Source: Adhaeribacter soli (lineage in GTDB: Bacteria > Bacteroidota > Bacteroidia > Cytophagales > Hymenobacteraceae). From it: a DNA stretch of 64,000 bases. The DNA lies in NCBI RefSeq assembly GCF_008727925.1, contig NZ_VTWT01000010.1, forward strand, positions 1 to 64,000. The letters run 5' to 3'. Under the pieces are notes generated by a model, which was given only the letters and a program-made list of their open reading frames with translations, was not told where the DNA came from and searched no databases. The translations under genes were made by a program, and so were the position numbers. Positions 35,445 through 44,129 of the stretch are shown piece by piece; within the stretch, counting starts at the first letter, position 1; each line of letters starts with the position of its first letter.

Positions 35445-35789
35445 TTATTTAAAGTAATTGAAAATGCTTTCGCCGTAGTAGGTGCCTTCCGTTAACAGGG
35501 CAATCAGCAACCAAACCAGCAAGGCCGTTGGAATCATAATAGTCCAGATCAAAGATTTGGTTTCATGCTTTAAGTGCATGAACTCGGCAACAATGAAGAA
35601 GGCTTTGAAAATGGTAAGAATAATAAAGATGCTGTTTCTCAGCATGCTCGGCTCCATGGCAAAAGCAAAAGCGAACTCGATAGCCGTTAAAACGCAAAGA
35701 ATAACAAAGGTACGCCAGATGGCTTTGGTTTGCGCCGGTGGAATTACGCCAGTAGTTGCCTGCGGATCGTGATGTGAATGGGATGCCAT
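35445..35789 (-). CDS. Cytochrome c oxidase subunit IV
   Basis: A 114-residue protein with three membrane helices (about 24-42, 52-70 and 80-101). It matches the prokaryotic subunit IV family (CoxD/CyoD type), including FMHLKHETKSLIWTI between helices 2 and 3. It is small and structural, helping stability of the oxidase rather than catalysis. The His-rich N-terminus (ASHSHHDPQ) is typical of Bacteroidota versions. It follows the second subunit III gene by 92 bases and precedes sco by two. Confidence 0.88.
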   Translation of the reverse strand: MASHSHHDPQATTGVIPPAQTKAIWRTFVILCVLTAIEFAFAFAMEPSMLRNSIFIILTIFKAFFIVAEFMHLKHETKSLIWTIMIPTALLVWLLIALLTEGTYYGESIFNYFK

Positions 35790-35881
35790 AATCGTTATAT
35801 TCGTTTGGAGTTAATACAGTGCCATCCTTTATCAGAACGGCACTGCTACTTAATTTCTTATAGAACAGATAAAATAATTTC

Positions 35882-36625
35882 TTAAACCAGGTAGAAGAAC
35901 GTAAACACGAACACCCAAACCAGGTCTACAAAGTGCCAGTATAAACCAACTTTTTCTACCATTTCGTAGTGGCCGCGGCGCTCATAGGTACCGTTCACTG
36001 TGTTTACAAAAATAATAATGAGTAAAATAAGTCCGGAAAATACGTGCGTGCCGTGGAAACCGGTTATAAAGAAGAACAGGTCCGCAAACAAAGGTGGCCC
36101 ATACTGGTTCTGCACGAGATTAGCGCCAAATATCTTCGTTCCGTCGGCCAGCGTCATACCGCCTTCCGTACCGTGAATAAAGTGGCTCCACTCCCAAGCC
36201 TGGCTACCAATAAAGCAGCAACCAAACAAGAGCGTCCACAACAACCACTTCTGCACATCATTCTTATCCATCCGGTGTCCGGCTTCTACGGCTAATACCA
36301 TGGTAACCGAGCTTAAAATCAGGATCATGGTCATTAAAGCCACGAAAGCCAGCGGCAGGTCCATGCCGTGCAAACCAGGAAAAGCATTGAAAACTTTATC
36401 CGGGATCGGCCAGTGATCTAACGAGAAAGTAAATTGATCATGCGGGCCGGTGTAGGCATGGTGGCGGTGACGGATCAGGCCGTACGTGGTCAGGAACGCG
36501 GAGAAAGTAAACGTGTCCGATAGCAGGAAAAACCACATCATTAGCTTTCCGTAGCTGGCTTTTAATGGCTCATTGCCGCCATCCCAGGTTCCTGTGCGTG
36601 GCTGCTCCAGTGTTGTAGTGTTCAT
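35882..36625 (-). CDS. Cytochrome c oxidase subunit III (longer copy)
   Basis: A 247-residue protein with about six membrane helices. Subunit III marks are MMWFFLLSDTFTFSAFL in the first helix, the acidic residue of GSQAWEWSHF near 143 in helix 4 or so, FHGTHVFSGL near 190 and YWHFVDLVWVFVF at the C-terminus. It lies in the oxidase core beside subunit I and helps proton uptake and lipid binding. A second, shorter subunit III gene lies just upstream, so the two may form a split or paired arrangement, as is usual in Bacteroidota. Confidence 0.92.
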   Translation of the reverse strand: MNTTTLEQPRTGTWDGGNEPLKASYGKLMMWFFLLSDTFTFSAFLTTYGLIRHRHHAYTGPHDQFTFSLDHWPIPDKVFNAFPGLHGMDLPLAFVALMTMILILSSVTMVLAVEAGHRMDKNDVQKWLLWTLLFGCCFIGSQAWEWSHFIHGTEGGMTLADGTKIFGANLVQNQYGPPLFADLFFFITGFHGTHVFSGLILLIIIFVNTVNGTYERRGHYEMVEKVGLYWHFVDLVWVFVFTFFYLV

Positions 36626-36678
36626 AGTTTGATTTATTCGTATTCGTTTTATTTTATTTCAGTTAGAGCAATTCTTTC

Positions 36679-37275
36679 TTATTTGTAAGCAATTAAAAAC
36701 AGGTAAAGGTACAGCCAGAGCGCGGTTAAAAAGTGCCAGTAGGTAGTGCACATTTCAATGCGGAGCAGGCTTTTGGCATGCACTTTAAATTTAAAAGCTA
36801 AAAGTAACACAATTATTAGAAATACTAAACCCGTAATCAGGTGGAAACCGTGCACGCCGGTAAGTACATACATAAAAGAACCGGAAGGGTTGGCTGTTGC
36901 GCCCCCGAAAAAGATCTTATTCTGTACCAATTCTGACCAAACACCCCACTGCCCGAGCAAAAAGGCTATTCCCAGCGCAAATGTAATAAACAATGCCGCT
37001 TTTAATGCTTTAAGGTTATCTTTTTTCGCGGCAATATAAGCCCACTGCATGGTTACACTGCTCAGCACAATAAAAATAGTATTGTAAAGCAAGCCTTGCG
37101 GATAATCGAACTGCTGCCAGTTCCCTTCCGACTGTCGTACAATGTAAGCGCTGGTAAAAGCACCGAACATCATACAAATACTGACAATAAAAAGCCAGGT
37201 GGTAAATTTAAGGGGGTCCACGCCAATTTGTTTCGGCGCGTTATTAAAATCTTTATTTAAAGCGGGTGACATCAT
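36679..37275 (-). CDS. Cytochrome c oxidase subunit III (shorter copy)
   Basis: A 198-residue protein with five membrane helices, the shorter subunit III type. Recognisable segments are TTWLFIVSICMMFGAFTSAY, GVHGFHLITGLVFL near 140-153 (the HGxH-like pair) and TYWHFLTALWLYLYLFL at the end. It follows ctaB by only five bases and precedes the longer subunit III gene, so all are probably on one transcript. Whether both subunit III proteins enter the same oxidase cannot be told from sequence. Confidence 0.9.
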   Translation of the reverse strand: MMSPALNKDFNNAPKQIGVDPLKFTTWLFIVSICMMFGAFTSAYIVRQSEGNWQQFDYPQGLLYNTIFIVLSSVTMQWAYIAAKKDNLKALKAALFITFALGIAFLLGQWGVWSELVQNKIFFGGATANPSGSFMYVLTGVHGFHLITGLVFLIIVLLLAFKFKVHAKSLLRIEMCTTYWHFLTALWLYLYLFLIAYK

Positions 37276-37280
37276 AATAT

Positions 37281-38177
37281 TTAAACTTTATCTAGAACCA
37301 AAGCGATCTGTACAATAGGCAGGTATAGGAACGATCCGAACATGATGCTCATAGCGGCCTTTTTGGTACAGGTTTGCATTAAATACAAGGTTTGCATTAG
37401 GAACAGCACCCCGCAAACCACGGCAATAATAGCCGAAGTAGTACCAGTCATGCCCAATTGCAGAGGCAACATCCCCATCGGAATGAGTAAAAGGGTATAG
37501 GTCATGATCTGAAAAGCCGTTTTCAGATCCTTTCCTCCGGCGGTAGGCAACATTTTAAAACCGGCTTTCTTGTAATCATCGTCCAGCACCCAGGCAATGG
37601 CCCAGAAGTGCGGGAACTGCCAGAAAAACTGAATACCGAAAAGCACCCAGGCCTCCGGGGTAAGAGCTCCGGTGGCGGCCACCCAACCGATTAGCGGCGG
37701 CATGGCTCCAGGTATGGCTCCTACAAAAACACAGATCGGGGAAATTCGTTTTAACGGGGTATATACAAAACCATAAAGGATCAGAGAGATTAGCGCCAGT
37801 ACGGCGCAAAGCGTATTAAAGAAGACAGCCAGCAGCGTAATTCCGGCTATCCCGGTAATCACTGCAAATACTGCTGCTTCGTTTACGGAAAGCACTCCGG
37901 TTGGCAAAGGACGTTTAGCCGTGCGCTTCATCAGCTTGTCCAGGTCTTTTTCAATGATCTGGTTTATGGTATTCGCCGAACCGGTAACCAGCATTCCGCC
38001 AGCCATCACCAATAAAGCTTCTACCCAACCGGAAGTAAAATTCCCCAGCATGAAACCAACCGCACTGGAAAAAGCAACGGTAAGCGATAAACGAAACTTC
38101 AATAGCTGAAAATAAGCAAATATTTTCTGCATCCCTCCTACTTCCTGATAATCCTTCTCAATTCTCTGCGTCAACAT
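37281..38177 (-). CDS. ctaB: Protoheme IX farnesyltransferase (heme O synthase)
   Basis: A 298-residue polytopic UbiA-family prenyltransferase that adds a farnesyl group to heme B to give heme O, a precursor of the heme A used by the oxidase. The first Asp-rich motif is in NTINQIIEKDLDKLMKRTAKRPLP (described by positions about 71-94; key residues N, D-x-D-like EKDLD and KRPLP). The second is WVLDDDYKKAGFKMLPT near 205. About eight to nine helices are visible. It is the first gene of the downstream oxidase unit. The 420 bases before it include a terminator-like hairpin, so it probably has its own promoter. Confidence 0.93.
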   Translation of the reverse strand: MLTQRIEKDYQEVGGMQKIFAYFQLLKFRLSLTVAFSSAVGFMLGNFTSGWVEALLVMAGGMLVTGSANTINQIIEKDLDKLMKRTAKRPLPTGVLSVNEAAVFAVITGIAGITLLAVFFNTLCAVLALISLILYGFVYTPLKRISPICVFVGAIPGAMPPLIGWVAATGALTPEAWVLFGIQFFWQFPHFWAIAWVLDDDYKKAGFKMLPTAGGKDLKTAFQIMTYTLLLIPMGMLPLQLGMTGTTSAIIAVVCGVLFLMQTLYLMQTCTKKAAMSIMFGSFLYLPIVQIALVLDKV

Positions 38178-38597
38178 ATCTGTATTAAGCCGTTACTAAA
38201 ATTTTGGCAGCTTTGTGTTTGCCCGCGTAAAAATACATCATAAAAATGTAAAACTGAACTCTAAAGAGCAAAGTACCAGGTAATAAATGCAGTGGCTATA
38301 AAATGGAGCCAAAGCTACCCGGACAATTACCGCTCTAATCTTACTTTCAGGAAGGAAACCAGACGGATTAAAAATATTCCGGATCCGCATCCTGGGGTAC
38401 TTCCATTCAAAAAACCATTCACTCTCTGGTGACTACCTATTGCCTGGTTCTTTCAAAAGAGCCCATGCTCAATGGTATGGTTTTCAGAAAAAAACCGGCT
38501 GACAAAAAAAAGGAATGGCCAATCAGAGAAATGACAGACTCCGAACGAATTCAAAGTCTGTCATTTTCTTTAATCATCATAAAAGCATCCGCAAAGC
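38178..38597. other. 420-base intergenic gap inside the respiratory block
   Basis: It separates coxA from ctaB. It contains the hairpin at 38529..38566. No full promoter pair for ctaB was found. An open frame on the plus strand here is AT/Lys-rich, reads into the 3' end of coxA in antisense, and is not credible. Confidence 0.6.
38529..38566 (-). terminator. Probable terminator of the act-coxBA operon
   Basis: A 12-bp stem (AAATGACAGACT, 38529-38540, with 38555-38566) around a 14-base loop, 32 bases past the coxA stop. The U-tract on the minus strand is short (ATTTC), so efficiency is uncertain. Confidence 0.6.
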
Positions 38598-40430
38598 CTA
38601 TTCAAGCTCCTTTTCGTTTGGAAGGTTCGAAGAAGTAGTTTGCGAGAATGGAATGTGCTGCGGAATATAATCTTCAGCTGCACCCGGCTTGCTGTAATCG
38701 TAAGGCCAACGGTATACCGTAGGAATTTCGCCCGGCCAGTTGCCGTGACCCGGGTTAACCGGTGTGGTCCACTCCAGGGTATTGGAATGCCATGGGTTCA
38801 ATGGAGATCTTCTTCCACGGAAAATGCTGTAAACAAAGTTGAACAGGAATATGAACTGTCCCAGGAAAGCCAGGATGGCGGCCAAGCTGATGTACATATT
38901 CAGGTCACCGAATTGGCTGAAAGCATCGAAGGCGGTGAAAGCGTAATAACGACGCGGGAAACCGGCAATACCTACATAGTGCATCGGAAGGAATACCAGG
39001 TACACACCAATGAAAGTTAACCAGAAGTGTATATAACCCAGTTTCTCATCCATCATACGGCCGAACATTTTCGGGAACCAATGGTAAACGCCACAGAACA
39101 TACCGAAGAAGGCCGCGCTACCCATTACAAGGTGGAAGTGGGCAACTACAAAGTAAGTGTTGTGCAACTGAATATCAACCGCCGAGTTACCCAGCAAAAT
39201 ACCCGTTAAACCACCGGAAATGAACAGGGAAACAAAACCAATCGCAAAAAGCATTGGCGTTGTAAATACCAGGTTACCTCTCCAGATCGTACCCAGCCAG
39301 TTAAACACTTTTACCGCAGAAGGTACAGCAATAATTAAGGTTAGGAACATGAACACCGATCCTAAGAATGGGTTCATACCGGAAACGAACATGTGGTGCG
39401 CCCATACTACGAAGGCAAGCACGGTAATACCCAGCAGGGAACCGATCATGGCACGATAACCGAAAATAGGTTTACGAGCATTGGTGGCCAGCACCTCAGA
39501 AACAATACCCATGGCAGGAAGAATTACGATGTAAACTTCCGGGTGACCCAGGAACCAGAATAAGTGCTGGAACAGAATCGGGCTACCGCCAACGTTTGTC
39601 AGCGCCTCACCGGCAACATAAATATCGGAAAGGTAGAAGCTGGTACCGAAGCTACGGTCGAAGATAAGCAGCAACGCGCAGGAGAACAGTACCGGGAAAG
39701 AAAGTAAACCTAAGATCGCGGTCAGGAAGAAAGACCAGATCGTTAATGGCATTTTCGTCATCGACATGCCTTTGGTACGCATGTTAATTACCGTAGTAAT
39801 GTAGTTTACGCCACCTAAAAGCTGAGAAACGATGAACAAAGCCATGGAAACAAGCCACAGGGTCATACCCGCGCCGGAACCCGGCATTGCTTGCGGAAGC
39901 GCACTCAGCGGCGGATAAATGGTCCAGCCGGCAGCCGCAGGACCGTTTTGCAGGAACAGGGAATAGAACATAATGGCACTGGCTATAAAGAAGAACCAGA
40001 AAGAAAGCATGTTCATAAAACCGGATGCCATATCGCGGGCACCTATCTGCAGCGGAATAAGGAAGTTACTGAAAGTACCGCTCAAACCTGCCGTTAACAC
40101 AAAGAACACCATAATGGTACCGTGCATGGTAACCAAAGCGAGGTAAAAATCCGGGTTCAGCTTACCGCCTTCTACCCAGGTACCCAAAACAGGCTCCAGC
40201 CAGGCAAAAGTAGCTTCCGGCCAGCCTAACTGGATCCGGAAAAGGCTCGATAAAGCGCCGCCGATAAATGCCCAGAAAATACCTAAGAAAAGGAACTGCT
40301 TGGCAATAACTTTATGGTCCTGGCTGAAAATATATTTCCAAAGCCAGTGTTGGTCGTGATGCTCATCATGCTCGTGGTGAGCATGTTCGGCGTGCACTTC
40401 CGGGTGTATTGTAATATTTGGATTAGCCAT
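38598..40430 (-). CDS. coxA: Cytochrome c oxidase subunit I
   Basis: Catalytic subunit (610 residues, about 12-13 helices) of a heme-copper oxidase that reduces oxygen to water and pumps protons. Heme and copper ligands are visible: the low-spin heme His in VTMHGTIMVFF; the Cu-B His and cross-linked Tyr in GHPEVYIVILP; the Cu-B His pair in WAHHMFVSGM; and the two His of VVAHFHLVMG. The NFLIPLQIGARDMASGFMN segment between helices 3 and 4 is the Bacteroidota form. The His-rich N-terminus (VHAEHAHHEHDEHHDQH) is an unusual acidic-His tail that could bind metal. It follows coxB by 19 bases, the last gene of the act-cox operon. Confidence 0.96.
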   Translation of the reverse strand: MANPNITIHPEVHAEHAHHEHDEHHDQHWLWKYIFSQDHKVIAKQFLFLGIFWAFIGGALSSLFRIQLGWPEATFAWLEPVLGTWVEGGKLNPDFYLALVTMHGTIMVFFVLTAGLSGTFSNFLIPLQIGARDMASGFMNMLSFWFFFIASAIMFYSLFLQNGPAAAGWTIYPPLSALPQAMPGSGAGMTLWLVSMALFIVSQLLGGVNYITTVINMRTKGMSMTKMPLTIWSFFLTAILGLLSFPVLFSCALLLIFDRSFGTSFYLSDIYVAGEALTNVGGSPILFQHLFWFLGHPEVYIVILPAMGIVSEVLATNARKPIFGYRAMIGSLLGITVLAFVVWAHHMFVSGMNPFLGSVFMFLTLIIAVPSAVKVFNWLGTIWRGNLVFTTPMLFAIGFVSLFISGGLTGILLGNSAVDIQLHNTYFVVAHFHLVMGSAAFFGMFCGVYHWFPKMFGRMMDEKLGYIHFWLTFIGVYLVFLPMHYVGIAGFPRRYYAFTAFDAFSQFGDLNMYISLAAILAFLGQFIFLFNFVYSIFRGRRSPLNPWHSNTLEWTTPVNPGHGNWPGEIPTVYRWPYDYSKPGAAEDYIPQHIPFSQTTSSNLPNEKELE

Positions 40431-40449
40431 AATACTTTGTAATTAATTC

Positions 40450-41535
40450 CTATAACTGAGCTTTTTCCCTAACTATTTCCTCTGCCTTTTTCGCATCATC
40501 CTGCTCGCTGGCTTCTGTAGCTGGTCCGGTAGTTGCAGGAACGCCGGTCTTCAGATTGGCCATCAGGTCAGGATTAGACTCTACAAAAGATTTCTGCTTG
40601 GCAACCCACTTTTCATAATCTTCCGGCTCGTCTACCACAATTACAGCGCGCATGGCAAAGTGACCACGGCCGCAAATCTGGTTACAAACCAGTTCATAAT
40701 TAAAATCAGGCTTGCCGGTTTCTTCCGCCATATCGGCAGTAGACTTGGTAGGCGTTAACCAGAATTTAGTCGGCATACCCGGTACCGCGTGCATCTGCGC
40801 GCGGAAATATGGCACGTAGAAGCTGTGAATAACGTCGCGGGAGCGGATCTTGAACAATACTGGTTTTCCTTTCGGGATGTGGATCTCATTGGTAACGAAA
40901 TCATCCATTACATTCTTATCCGTCAGGTCCATACCGAATTCGTTCGAACCATCAATAAGCGTGTGTTTTACAACCCCAAGCTTATTATCGGCACCCGGGT
41001 AACGGATAAGCCAGTTGAACTGCTTGCCCATTACTTCCACCACAATGGCATCGGCCGGAGCAGGGTTGGTAATAGTAGTCCAGGTTTTCCAGCCGCGGAA
41101 TACTAAAAGCGCCATCACGATGGCCGGAATAACGGTCCAGAAAACTTCCAGACGGTTGTTGTGAGATAAGAAATAAGCTCTGTTTCCTTCTTTATGCTGG
41201 TATTTGTAAGAATACCAGAAAAGCAGCACCTGGGTGATCACAAACACGATCATCAGGATGGCCATGGTAAGCCAGAACATGTCATCTATCCATACACCGT
41301 GCTCCGAAGCAATCGGGATAAGAATATTTTCCCGGTGGCTCATATAAGACCAGGCAAAGGCAGCTCCACCCAGAATAAGGAAAGACAGTAAAAGGATAGC
41401 GTTTATTTTATTACTCTTCCCTACCCGTTTCTGGGTGCTACCCGTAAAAACCGATGCAAGAGTTTGGATGCGGAATAGTAATACTAATATAACGAGTACT
41501 AATATTACCGATATGGCTACAGCTAACGTGATCAT
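40450..41535 (-). CDS. coxB: Cytochrome c oxidase subunit II (Cu-A)
   Basis: A 361-residue subunit that carries the binuclear Cu-A centre and receives electrons from cytochrome c. Three N-terminal hydrophobic helices (3-23, 46-64, 88-112) are seen, one more than the usual two. The periplasmic cupredoxin domain has the Cu-A ligands in YELVCNQICGRGHFAMRAV near 282-298: Cys, Cys, His, Met. The residue between the two Cys is Gln, where many oxidases have Glu; only its backbone oxygen binds copper, so function should hold. An upstream HSFYVPYFRAQMHAVPG supplies the remaining His. No cytochrome c domain is fused. It sits between actF and coxA in the operon. Confidence 0.94.
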   Translation of the reverse strand: MITLAVAISVILVLVILVLLFRIQTLASVFTGSTQKRVGKSNKINAILLLSFLILGGAAFAWSYMSHRENILIPIASEHGVWIDDMFWLTMAILMIVFVITQVLLFWYSYKYQHKEGNRAYFLSHNNRLEVFWTVIPAIVMALLVFRGWKTWTTITNPAPADAIVVEVMGKQFNWLIRYPGADNKLGVVKHTLIDGSNEFGMDLTDKNVMDDFVTNEIHIPKGKPVLFKIRSRDVIHSFYVPYFRAQMHAVPGMPTKFWLTPTKSTADMAEETGKPDFNYELVCNQICGRGHFAMRAVIVVDEPEDYEKWVAKQKSFVESNPDLMANLKTGVPATTGPATEASEQDDAKKAEEIVREKAQL

Positions 41536-41558
41536 TATATATCGCTTTTAATCTAATT

Positions 41559-42842
41559 CTAAACGTGGTGATGGATACTCTCTTCCAGGAACGGGTGGTT
41601 AACCGGAACCAGAGAAGCCTCCGTTAAACCTTTGGTAAATCTGTTCAGGAAAATACCCAGGAAGGTTAAAGCTGTTCCTAACTCAATTAAACCAAAGCCG
41701 CTGTCGCCGCGCAAAGTACCTGGCATAATCATCAGGTAGAAATCCAGCCAGTGACCGAAAAGCACTACAACGCAAACTAATTTCAGCATGATCATCTGGC
41801 GTTTGGCATCACGGGTCATCAGTACCAGGAAAGGGAACACGAAGTTCACGAACAGGTTTGTGAACAGGATCCAGGTGTAATGATCCTCGTAGCCGCCCAT
41901 CCGCTCGCGGAAATAAGTTACTTCTTCCGGCATGTTTGCATACCAGATCAGCATGAACTGAGAGAACCAGATGTAGGTCCAGAAAATACTGAAAGCAAAC
42001 GTGAATTTACCTAAGTCGTGCAGGTGATTGGCGTTTACCATTTTCAGGTAACCGTTCTGCTTTAAAATAATTACCGTTAAGGTAGTAGCGGCAAGACCGG
42101 TAATGAACCAGCTGGCAAATACATACCAGCCAAACATGGTTGAGAACCAGTGTGTGTCGATAGACAGCACCCAATCCCAGGCAGAAAGCGAAGAAGTAAC
42201 GCCGAATACGACCAGGAACATGGCTGAAATCCGTATGCTTTTATCGTAAAAAGTCAGGCCGCCATTCAGGTCTTCCGCAACGGATTGTTTCCGTAACCAC
42301 CAGGCAAAGAAGATCCAGGAAGCAAAATAAAGCACCAGACGGATCGTGTAGAACGGAATGTTCAGGAAGCCAGATTTACCGGCAATGATCGGGTCATAGT
42401 TCGGCCCGTCTATTTCATAAAGGCTGTGGTCAGTCCAGTGGAACAGTGGGTTATGACCGGTAAAAATAATAGGCAACAAAAATACCAGCAGCATAATTAC
42501 CCCGCCAACCGGCAGGTAATAGCCCAGGCCTTCCAGTACGCGTTTGATCAGAACCGACCAGCCGGCGTAAGCTACATACTGCACTGCGGTAAAGAAAACA
42601 CCTACAATGGCAATACCGGTAAAGTAAACGTTATTTAACCATAAGTTAGCCAAAAAGCGTTCGTACCAGGTAGTAGCGTGGTGGCCGGTTGCGGCAGCTG
42701 CCCCGTGAGCATCATGATGGGCCGGACCGGCGATCATCATCAAAACAATGCCCGCTACCAGAAGTACAAGCCCCAGCCCGATCATCATCAGGAACCGGTT
42801 GCTTATCTTCTTTGGAATAATGAGTCTTTCTTCTGCAATCAT
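41559..42842 (-). CDS. actF: Alternative complex III subunit ActF
   Basis: A 427-residue polytopic membrane subunit (about ten helices) of alternative complex III, the menaquinol:cytochrome c oxidoreductase. It is a homologue of the larger NrfD-like ActC but lacks a clear quinone-site signature; in solved complexes ActF packs beside ActC. Recognisable stretches are YFTGIAIVGVFFTAVQYVAY, TGLAATTLTVIILK and FSIFWTYIWFSQFMLIWYANMP. I chose ATG 42842 (MIAEERLIIPKK), 19 bases after actE; an upstream in-frame start at 42890 would overlap actE. It precedes coxB, linking ACIII and oxidase in one operon. Confidence 0.92.
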   Translation of the reverse strand: MIAEERLIIPKKISNRFLMMIGLGLVLLVAGIVLMMIAGPAHHDAHGAAAATGHHATTWYERFLANLWLNNVYFTGIAIVGVFFTAVQYVAYAGWSVLIKRVLEGLGYYLPVGGVIMLLVFLLPIIFTGHNPLFHWTDHSLYEIDGPNYDPIIAGKSGFLNIPFYTIRLVLYFASWIFFAWWLRKQSVAEDLNGGLTFYDKSIRISAMFLVVFGVTSSLSAWDWVLSIDTHWFSTMFGWYVFASWFITGLAATTLTVIILKQNGYLKMVNANHLHDLGKFTFAFSIFWTYIWFSQFMLIWYANMPEEVTYFRERMGGYEDHYTWILFTNLFVNFVFPFLVLMTRDAKRQMIMLKLVCVVVLFGHWLDFYLMIMPGTLRGDSGFGLIELGTALTFLGIFLNRFTKGLTEASLVPVNHPFLEESIHHHV

Positions 42843-42861
42843 TATTATATCGTTTATCTTC

Positions 42862-43602
42862 TTATTTCTTAACTGGTTTCGTAGATTCACCGCTACCTGG
42901 TGCCGGAGCCTCTGTACCAGTTACCTGGTTGGTGTTTTGATCGGTTGAAACGTTGCCTTGTTCCGGAGCGCCTGCATTATGCGAACCGCCGGCACCCGGA
43001 GAAGTAGTGGCTTCGCCTTCGCCCTGAAGAACATTCTTCACGTACAGGGCAATCTTCCAGCGTTCCTGCGGATTCACCTGGGTGTTGTGCGGCATCATCC
43101 GCCCTTTACCGTGGGTAATTACCTGGTAAATGTGGCCCATTGGTTTTGCTTTAATGGCAGCGGACGTCAGGTTGGCTACCCCTTTGAATTTAGGAGCTAC
43201 CAGACCGTCACCGGCGCCGGCATCGCCGTGGCAGGCCGAACACATGCGGGTATAAAGCACTTTTCCTTCTTCCAGCGTAGCTTCATTTGCCTGCAGCGGG
43301 TTTACCAGACCGGCCCCCATTACATCCATGGTAGAGGTATCGGCACTGTAATCAATAAAACCCATTTTACCGCGGGCAATCGTATTCCGGGCTGGTACCC
43401 GTAAATTCCCGCCTCCCGGGTTAAATTCGTTACTTGCCTCTTGCTTTAAAGGCTCATAAGGAATGGAATTATACATCTGCGGGGCATATTCCACCCCCGG
43501 ATCGTTGGTTAAGCTGGGAGTTCCTTGACCGCACGAAAAAAGCATTGCGGAAGAAAACAGGGCAGCCGAAGCTTTTGCACCAAATTTAAACATCTTGTTC
43601 AT
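42862..43602 (-). CDS. actE: Alternative complex III monoheme cytochrome c, ActE
   Basis: A 246-residue lipoprotein-like cytochrome c. The N-terminal segment AALFSSAMLFSCGQG suggests a lipobox with Cys near residue 24. The heme motif is CSACHGDAGAGDG near 119-131, and the axial Met is probably in HGKGRMMPHN near 165. The last 60 residues are a low-complexity tail rich in Gly, Ala, Thr and Glu. It passes electrons within or out of ACIII to the oxidase. It starts at ATG 43602, whose A is shared with the actD stop (TAATG). Confidence 0.92.
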   Translation of the reverse strand: MNKMFKFGAKASAALFSSAMLFSCGQGTPSLTNDPGVEYAPQMYNSIPYEPLKQEASNEFNPGGGNLRVPARNTIARGKMGFIDYSADTSTMDVMGAGLVNPLQANEATLEEGKVLYTRMCSACHGDAGAGDGLVAPKFKGVANLTSAAIKAKPMGHIYQVITHGKGRMMPHNTQVNPQERWKIALYVKNVLQGEGEATTSPGAGGSHNAGAPEQGNVSTDQNTNQVTGTEAPAPGSGESTKPVKK

Positions 43603-44129
43603 TAGCTTACTACCTCCTTCTCGTTAACTTCAACCGCGCCGTTAGTGCGAAGCAGGTCACTTAATTGTACCATATCCGTTTTTCCTTCTTTCACTTCAAT
43701 GGCCATTATAAATTTATCGTCGGTAGACCGGGGGTCCATCACCTGCGTATTGGTTTTCGGGTAAAGTCCTGAAATGATCAGAAACGTTAATACCATGCCG
43801 TGCGCGGTAAAAAATACCGTTAACTCGAAAGATACCGGTATGAATGCCGGAAGAGCAATATTCGGCTTACCACCAATGATCATTGGCCAGTCATACCCGA
43901 GGGTGTAGATCTGCAGCCAGAGAGCGAACGCCAGACCACAGCAGCCTAAAAAGAAAGCCGCAATCGGTAAGCGGGAGCGCTCAATACCCATGGCATCGTC
44001 TATTCCGTGAATAGGGAACGGGGTATAGCATTCGTGGATCTTAGTTCCGGCAGCTCTTACATTTGGAATCGCGTGAAGCAATACTTCTTCATCATCGAAA
44101 ACGCCGAGGACATATTTTTTATTAGTCAT
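43602..44129 (-). CDS. actD: Alternative complex III subunit ActD (DUF3341)
   Basis: A 175-residue membrane protein with two central helices (about 55-77 and 92-122) flanked by soluble ends. It opens [24 protein letters not shown], the ferredoxin-like start typical of DUF3341, and has [18 protein letters not shown] before the first helix. In ACIII it lies next to ActC and ActF; no cofactor is bound. It overlaps actC by eight bases and touches actE. Confidence 0.93.
   Translation of the reverse strand: MTNKKYVLGVFDDEEVLLHAIPNVRAAGTKIHECYTPFPIHGIDDAMGIERSRLPIAAFFLGCCGLAFALWLQIYTLGYDWPMIIGGKPNIALPAFIPVSFELTVFFTAHGMVLTFLIISGLYPKTNTQVMDPRSTDDKFIMAIEVKEGKTDMVQLSDLLRTNGAVEVNEKEVVS

Noticed and set aside
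38429-38638. A 69-codon plus-strand frame between ctaB and coxA
   Set aside because: It runs into the 3' end of coxA in antisense and covers the terminator hairpin; no family features.
40640-40700. Cu-A motif CNQIC lacking the usual Glu as a sign of a dead site
   Set aside because: That residue binds copper through its backbone oxygen, and all side-chain ligands (two Cys, His, Met) are present.
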